NCBI GenBank assembly: GCA_001778055.1
Contig: MFFY01000052.1
Location: 1-23,397 of the forward strand
DNA: 23,397 bases
Source of the DNA: Candidatus Falkowbacteria bacterium RIFCSPLOWO2_12_FULL_45_13
Lineage (GTDB): Bacteria > Patescibacteriota > Patescibacteriia > Patescibacteriales > GWC2-42-12
Direction of reading: 5' to 3'
The translations under genes and the position numbers were made by a program. The notes below the pieces were generated by a model that was not told the origin of the DNA, made no database searches, and was given only the letters and a program-made list of their open reading frames with translations. Shown here in pieces: positions 20,004 to 23,397 of this stretch (positions within the stretch are counted from its first letter, which is position 1; every line of letters starts with the position of its first letter).

Positions 20004-20924
20004 ATGAAAATTTTGAAAATCACCGGTTTTATAGTTTTAATCCTAGCGATCGTCGTGATCGCGATCTTAGGCTTCAGATTATTGAACGGCCCAGAAGATG
20101 CCTGGATTTGTCAGAACGGACAGTGGGTGAAGCGCGGCAATCCAAGCGCTCCACGGCCAACTGCGGCCTGCGGCCAGGCGACCGACGGCATAACTTCTAC
20201 CAGTACCTGGCAGGCTGAAATTGAAGTTTTTACGCCTCAATCAGGCCAAATTATAAAAAGTCCGCTGACGGTCGCGGGCCAAGTCAGGGGTAATTGGTTT
20301 TTTGAAGCTTCTTTTCCGATCAAATTGGCCGATAGCCAAGGTCTGGAAGTGGCGGCGAGCTACGCGCAGTCAATCGGCAACTGGATGACCGAAGATTTTG
20401 TGCCATATAGCGGTGAGCTAAAATTTCAGGTAGACGCCACCACCACGGGCCAGCTGATTTTAAAAAACGATAATCTTTCCGGCCTGCCCCAATACGACAA
20501 GGAGATAATGATTCCCGTGCTAATCAGCCCGGCGCCGGCTTTTACGGTTAAAGCCTTTTTTAGCAACGCTAATTTGGATCCGGAATTTTCCTGCAATCGG
20601 GCGTTTCCGGTGACGCGTTCAACCGCCAAAACCGAGGCAGTGGCCAGAGCGGCGCTGGAGCAATTATTAAGCGGCCCCAGCGAGCTGGAAAAAAAATTAG
20701 GTTTTATCACCAGCATAAATGCTGGCGTGAAAATTCAAAAGTTGACAATTGAAAACGGAACTGCCAAGGTTGATTTTGATGAAGCCATGGAAAAGGGCAT
20801 AGGCGGGTCATGCCGCGTTAGCGCCATCCGCGCGCAGATAACCGAGACTTTAAAGCAATTCCCCACGGTGAATAATGTTATAATTTCTGTCAACGGTAGA
20901 ACTGAAGATATTTTACAGCCGTGA
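20004..20924 (+). CDS. Membrane-anchored Gmad2-GerMN domain protein
   Basis: A 306-aa protein; the ATG at 20004 gives an N-terminal membrane helix (about 3-24, LKITGFIVLILAIVVIAILGF). Residues about 75-180 match the Gmad2 immunoglobulin-like domain (VFTPQSGQIIKSPLTVAGQVRG, GNWMTEDFVPYSGELKF). About 185-306 match GerMN (KAFFSNANLDPEFSCNRAF, ARAALEQLLSGPSELEKKLG, IENGTAKVDFDEAMEKGIGG, NNVIISVNGRTEDIL). GerMN and Gmad2 occur together in extracytoplasmic proteins of non-sporulating bacteria, probably as envelope or peptidoglycan-associated binding modules. No spore genes are near. Confidence 0.88.
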   Translation: MKILKITGFIVLILAIVVIAILGFRLLNGPEDAWICQNGQWVKRGNPSAPRPTAACGQATDGITSTSTWQAEIEVFTPQSGQIIKSPLTVAGQVRGNWFFEASFPIKLADSQGLEVAASYAQSIGNWMTEDFVPYSGELKFQVDATTTGQLILKNDNLSGLPQYDKEIMIPVLISPAPAFTVKAFFSNANLDPEFSCNRAFPVTRSTAKTEAVARAALEQLLSGPSELEKKLGFITSINAGVKIQKLTIENGTAKVDFDEAMEKGIGGSCRVSAIRAQITETLKQFPTVNNVIISVNGRTEDILQP

Positions 20925-20933
20925 AAAGTATTT

Positions 20934-20962
20934 CTGTCATTCCCGCGAAGGCGGGAATCCAG
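20934..20962. repeat. REP-like palindrome, intact unit
   Basis: CTGTCATTCCCGCGAAGGC followed by GGGAATCCAG forms an ATTCCCGC / GCGGGAAT hairpin just after the GerMN stop codon. It is the undisrupted form of the unit at 749-798, in the opposite orientation. Confidence 0.85.
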
Positions 20963-21053
20963 GAGGGGGGATGTAATAACGAGTTTCCTCCACCTGCTTT
21001 CACGAGTGCTAAGGACCGACGTAATTTAGCGCGGAGAAGATATATACTTACCA

Positions 21054-21150
21054 GGGCAAAGAAGTTTACTTTTCGTTTACGACGAAATTTGAGTAATTTT
21101 TCTTAAAATTATTATAATTTCGTATGCACTCAAAGCAAACTCCTTTGCCC
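21054..21150. repeat. Fold-back repeat carrying a possible rlmN promoter
   Basis: GGGCAAAGAAGTTT (21054-21067) and AAACTCCTTTGCCC (21137-21150) match 13 of 14, and inner strings ACGAAATT...AATTTCGT also pair. Within the right half, TTGAGT (21089-21094), an 18-bp spacer and TATAAT (21113-21118) could be the promoter of rlmN. Confidence 0.6.
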
Positions 21151-21183
21151 CGCGACCAGTTAATATAGTTTATTTTTTTATTT

Positions 21184-22245
21184 ATGAATCTAGAAAAATT
21201 GGAAAAAATTTTATCAAGCGAACCCAAATTTAGGCTGAAACAGGCCAGACAGGCGGTCTTCGTTGATTTGATAGACGGTTGGAACCAGGCCACTAATTTT
21301 CCTTTGGGACTGCGCGAGAGATTAAATCAAGAGTGTCCCCTGGGGATTGAAGCGGAAATTATAAAGAGCCAGGCAGCCGATTCTTTTAAAGCCCTGGTGC
21401 GTTTAGAGGATGGTTTAAAAGTTGAGGCGGTTTTATTAAATCACGTTGATGGCCGCAAGACGGTTTGCGTCTCATCGCAGGTCGGCTGCGCTCTGGGCTG
21501 CTTATTTTGCGCTACCGGCCAGATGGGTTTTAAAAGGAATCTGACTCGGGACGAAATCGTGGCCCAGGTTTTATTATGGGCCAGGCGGCTGAAATATAAC
21601 CCGCTTAAATTTCCCTTCGAAAGGGGGGCGGGGGGGTTAAATTTTATCACTAAAGAGGGCGGCAGAGTAACCAATGTAGTTTTTATGGGTATGGGCGAGC
21701 CGTTGTTAAATTATGAAAACGTCATCGCGGCCATTAGGACGCTTAATAATAAAGAGGGTTTGAATATTGGTGCCAGACACATTTCCCTTTCCACCGTGGG
21801 CGTGATCGGCGGCCTGAAAAAACTGGCTAAAGAAAAAATGCAAATTAATCTGGCCCTGTCCCTGCACGCGCCCGGTGACGAATTGCGATCTAAGCTTATC
21901 CCGGCTAATAAGAAATATCCGCTAGAGGCGGCGCTGGAAGAATTAAATAATTATTTGGAACAGACCGGCCGCCGGGTGATGATTGAATATTTAATGATTG
22001 ACGGTTTCAACGATTCGCGCGAGCAGGCGTTGGAGTTGGCTGTTTTATTAAAGAAAATACAACCGCCCTTGTTCTTCGTCAATTTAATCGCCCATAACCC
22101 AGTCGCCGATTTTAAGCCCTCGCCGGCCAAGAGAATTTTTGATTTTAAAAAAATTTTGCGGGATCAAAAAATTGACGTAACCGAAAGGTATCGCTTCGGC
22201 CAGGATATCAAAGCCGCCTGCGGGCAGTTGGCGGGGAAGTTATAA
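21184..22245 (+). CDS. rlmN: 23S rRNA (adenine2503-C2)-methyltransferase RlmN
   Basis: A 353-aa radical-SAM enzyme that methylates A2503 of 23S rRNA and A37 of some tRNAs. The radical-SAM cysteines are Cys102, Cys106 and Cys109 (VGCALGCLFCATGQMGF). CVSSQ gives the upstream catalytic Cys95, and AACGQL near the end gives the methyl-carrying Cys346. VTNVVFMGMGEPLLNYENV and HISLSTVGVIGGLKKLA are diagnostic. Residues 138-160 (YNPLKFPFERGAGG then LNFITKEGG) look like an insertion, because relatives pass directly from the helix to RRVTNVVFMG. The corresponding DNA contains CCCTT-CGA-AAGGG and G-runs like an intergenic repeat. The reading frame is intact, so the enzyme may still work. Confidence 0.96.
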   Translation: MNLEKLEKILSSEPKFRLKQARQAVFVDLIDGWNQATNFPLGLRERLNQECPLGIEAEIIKSQAADSFKALVRLEDGLKVEAVLLNHVDGRKTVCVSSQVGCALGCLFCATGQMGFKRNLTRDEIVAQVLLWARRLKYNPLKFPFERGAGGLNFITKEGGRVTNVVFMGMGEPLLNYENVIAAIRTLNNKEGLNIGARHISLSTVGVIGGLKKLAKEKMQINLALSLHAPGDELRSKLIPANKKYPLEAALEELNNYLEQTGRRVMIEYLMIDGFNDSREQALELAVLLKKIQPPLFFVNLIAHNPVADFKPSPAKRIFDFKKILRDQKIDVTERYRFGQDIKAACGQLAGKL

Positions 22246-22250
22246 TTAAA

Positions 22251-22421
22251 TGTCATTGCGAGCGACCGAAGGGAGCGCGGTAATCTCTGGTAAGAAAGAA
22301 AAATATAAAAATTTAATACCTCACTATTGACAGGTTAAATTTTACTTAAAGAGATTTAGCTTTAGATTAGTAAGCGTTTCTAACTAGAGATTGCTTCGTC
22401 GCTTCGCTTCTCGCAATGACA
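22251..22421. repeat. 171-bp MITE-like element with TGTCATTGCGAG ends
   Basis: The outer 12 bases TGTCATTGCGAG are repeated exactly in inverse at 22410-22421, and the inner arms pair imperfectly (TAATCTCTGG with CTAGAGATT) over about 45 bp. The pattern of GAGCGACCGAAGGGAGCG and CGTCGCTTCGCTTC arms is a widespread bacterial palindromic repeat type. It lies between rlmN and the DUF5661 gene. Confidence 0.8.
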
Positions 22422-22432
22422 ATAAAAAATAT

Positions 22433-22709
22433 ATGAGCAACCATAAAATTTTTACAACTGAAGAAGCAAAAAAAAATCGGTGCTGCCATTGGTATTGATT
22501 GGACAAAGGTGGACATGGAAGAATTTAGGCAGGGCTTGCATGTGGAGCTGGAGCATGGCTTGCATGACAGCCAGACCAATGTGACGGATGACGATCCGCA
22601 AGTCACTGGTAAAATCGCCTGGGCGCATTTAAAGGAATTTTTCGATTATTACACCCGGCTGAAAAAAATGGAAGATGAAGCGGAAGAATATTGGAAAAAT
22701 AAAAAATAA
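22433..22709 (+). pseudogene. DUF5661-like protein, frameshifted at an A9 run
   Basis: The frame from the ATG at 22433 reads MSNHKIFTTEEAKK and then goes out of frame at nine consecutive A (22468-22476). Removing one A continues it as IGAAIGIDWTKVDMEEFRQG, then LHVELEHGLHD, NVTDDDPQVTGKIAWAHL and EFFDYYTRLKKMEDEAEEYW. Together these form a complete protein of about 91 aa with the DUF5661 pattern. The downstream part is undegraded, so this is a recent mutation, an assembly error, or a site of transcriptional slippage that still gives some full-length protein. Function of the family unknown. Confidence 0.75.
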
Positions 22710-22710
22710 T

Positions 22711-22992
22711 ATGGTTAACCATTATAATATCCGCGCGTTCGGCTGCGTGCAAAATATCGGTTTTAGGCATAGCGGCAAGGTAAGGGCGGACGAGTTGGGC
22801 GTGGCCGGCTATATTAAAAATCAGCCGGATGGCAGCGTTTATATTGAGGCTGAAGCCAGCCAGGAGAAATTAAAGCAATTTATTGATTGGTGCGGGCGCG
22901 GTCCGGCTCTGGCGCAGGTGAAAAAGATTGAGGTGAGCGAAGCGCCGCTGGTCGGCTACGTTGGTTTTGGAATCAGACAGTCATCCGGCTAA
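22711..22992 (+). CDS. acyP: Acylphosphatase
   Basis: A 93-aa enzyme hydrolysing acyl phosphates. The ATG at 22711, one base after the previous stop codon, is preferred to an upstream in-frame ATG inside the DUF5661 frame. The signature is FGCVQNIGFRHSGKVRADELG with the phosphate-binding Arg19, and GYIKNQPDGSV with the catalytic Asn37. LKQFIDWCGRGPALAQVKKIEV completes the fold. The usual RVQGVGFR reads CVQNIGFR, a mild deviation. Length is typical. Confidence 0.95.
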   Translation: MVNHYNIRAFGCVQNIGFRHSGKVRADELGVAGYIKNQPDGSVYIEAEASQEKLKQFIDWCGRGPALAQVKKIEVSEAPLVGYVGFGIRQSSG

Positions 22993-23005
22993 TAATTTTT
23001 AAATT

Positions 23006-23397
23006 ATGATTAATAAAAAGTTTGTCAGCCCGGCGCTGATGTGGCTGATAATTTTTTCGGGCGTAGCGCTGATTCTTTGGTTGGTGCCGGCCGAAGCGGT
23101 GCTGGCGCAGAACGCTTTTACTTATATCCTAGTGGTTTCCGCCGTGTTTTATTGGCTGTATTTTTTTTCTTTGGCCGTGTTCATAAACCGCCAAGCCGCT
23201 CAAAGTTCGGTGAAGACGGAAAAGCTGGTCCAGCATGGCGTTTACGGCTTAGTGCGTCATCCGATTTACGCCGCTGATATTGTTTTGGCCTGGGGCATGT
23301 TTTTGTTTTGGCCCAGGCTCGGGGTCTTGGTTAGCGCGATTTGGCTGACTTTGATAATGTTTTATTGGATGCGCCTTGAAGAAGGAGTTTTGATGGA
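23006..23397 (+). CDS. Isoprenylcysteine/phospholipid methyltransferase-like membrane protein, 3' end outside window
   Basis: The first 130 codons are seen, and the frame is open at the window end. Four hydrophobic segments are visible (ALMWLIIFSGVALILWLV; TYILVVSAVFYWLYFFSLAV; DIVLAWGMFLFWP; LVSAIWLTLIMFYWM). The motif HGVYGLVRHPIYAADI and the closing RLEEGVLM are the SAM-binding hallmarks of the ICMT/PEMT-like methyltransferase family. The substrate cannot be told. It starts 13 bp after acylphosphatase. Confidence 0.85.
   Translation, partial: MINKKFVSPALMWLIIFSGVALILWLVPAEAVLAQNAFTYILVVSAVFYWLYFFSLAVFINRQAAQSSVKTEKLVQHGVYGLVRHPIYAADIVLAWGMFLFWPRLGVLVSAIWLTLIMFYWMRLEEGVLM

Overview
The window looks like a chromosomal stretch of a Patescibacteria (CPR) bacterium, probably Parcubacteria-like. 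This rests on gene content: a DUF4430 protein beside a toroid-repeat surface protein, a stand-alone ferredoxin:thioredoxin-reductase-like protein fused to rubredoxin, a DedA-PAP2 fusion, DUF5659 and DUF5661 proteins, a GerMN lipoprotein-like protein, many unclassified secreted coiled-coil proteins, and a high density of short palindromic repeats. The standard genetic code fits all genes. No rRNA or CRISPR array is visible, and there is one tRNA (His).

Layout. (1) 1-3165: three plus-strand envelope genes. They are a DUF4430 (transcobalamin-like beta domain) protein, a secreted alpha-toroid repeat protein and a DUF6580-type membrane protein; together they could form a cobalamin-type ligand capture and uptake module. 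(2) 3167-4970: an IS110-family element with a long structured non-coding right end. It is inserted in the tip of a perfect hairpin, and a 189-bp fold-back repeat follows. (3) 5013-10857: tRNA-His and a 5.8-kb integrative element in its 3' end. The element carries a large serine recombinase, a small unknown protein, a secreted lipoprotein nuclease, a zinc-ribbon membrane protein, two DNA-binding-type proteins, a 47-aa protein, DUF5659 and an unknown protein, all on the minus strand with tight spacing. The right attachment site lies at 10850-10857, and the displaced native C-terminus of the recombinase is still readable beside it. (4) 10941-11126: composite palindromic repeats. (5) 11254-12732: matrixin-like membrane-anchored protease and FTR-rubredoxin, two abutting genes. 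(6) 12807-16778: a large secreted Pro/Gln-rich coiled-coil protein (minus), an LpxH-like phosphoesterase (plus) and a cytosolic coiled-coil protein (minus). (7) 17043-19653: DedA-PAP2 fusion, a helical unknown and a CPIC-motif membrane protein. (8) 20004-23397: Gmad2-GerMN protein, RlmN, a frameshifted DUF5661 gene, acylphosphatase and the start of an isoprenylcysteine-methyltransferase-like gene.

The strongest observations are these. The serine recombinase has its attachment site inside its own 3' coding end, so integration into tRNA-His swaps its C-terminus for a translation of the tRNA antisense strand, and excision would restore it. The IS110 element sits in the loop-side strand of a hairpin that rejoins perfectly when the element is removed. 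Palindromic repeats appear to have inserted in frame inside the transposase and RlmN. The promoter of the integrative element carries three 10-bp direct repeats and a 38-bp dyad. All functional statements are from reading the sequence; no search was run.
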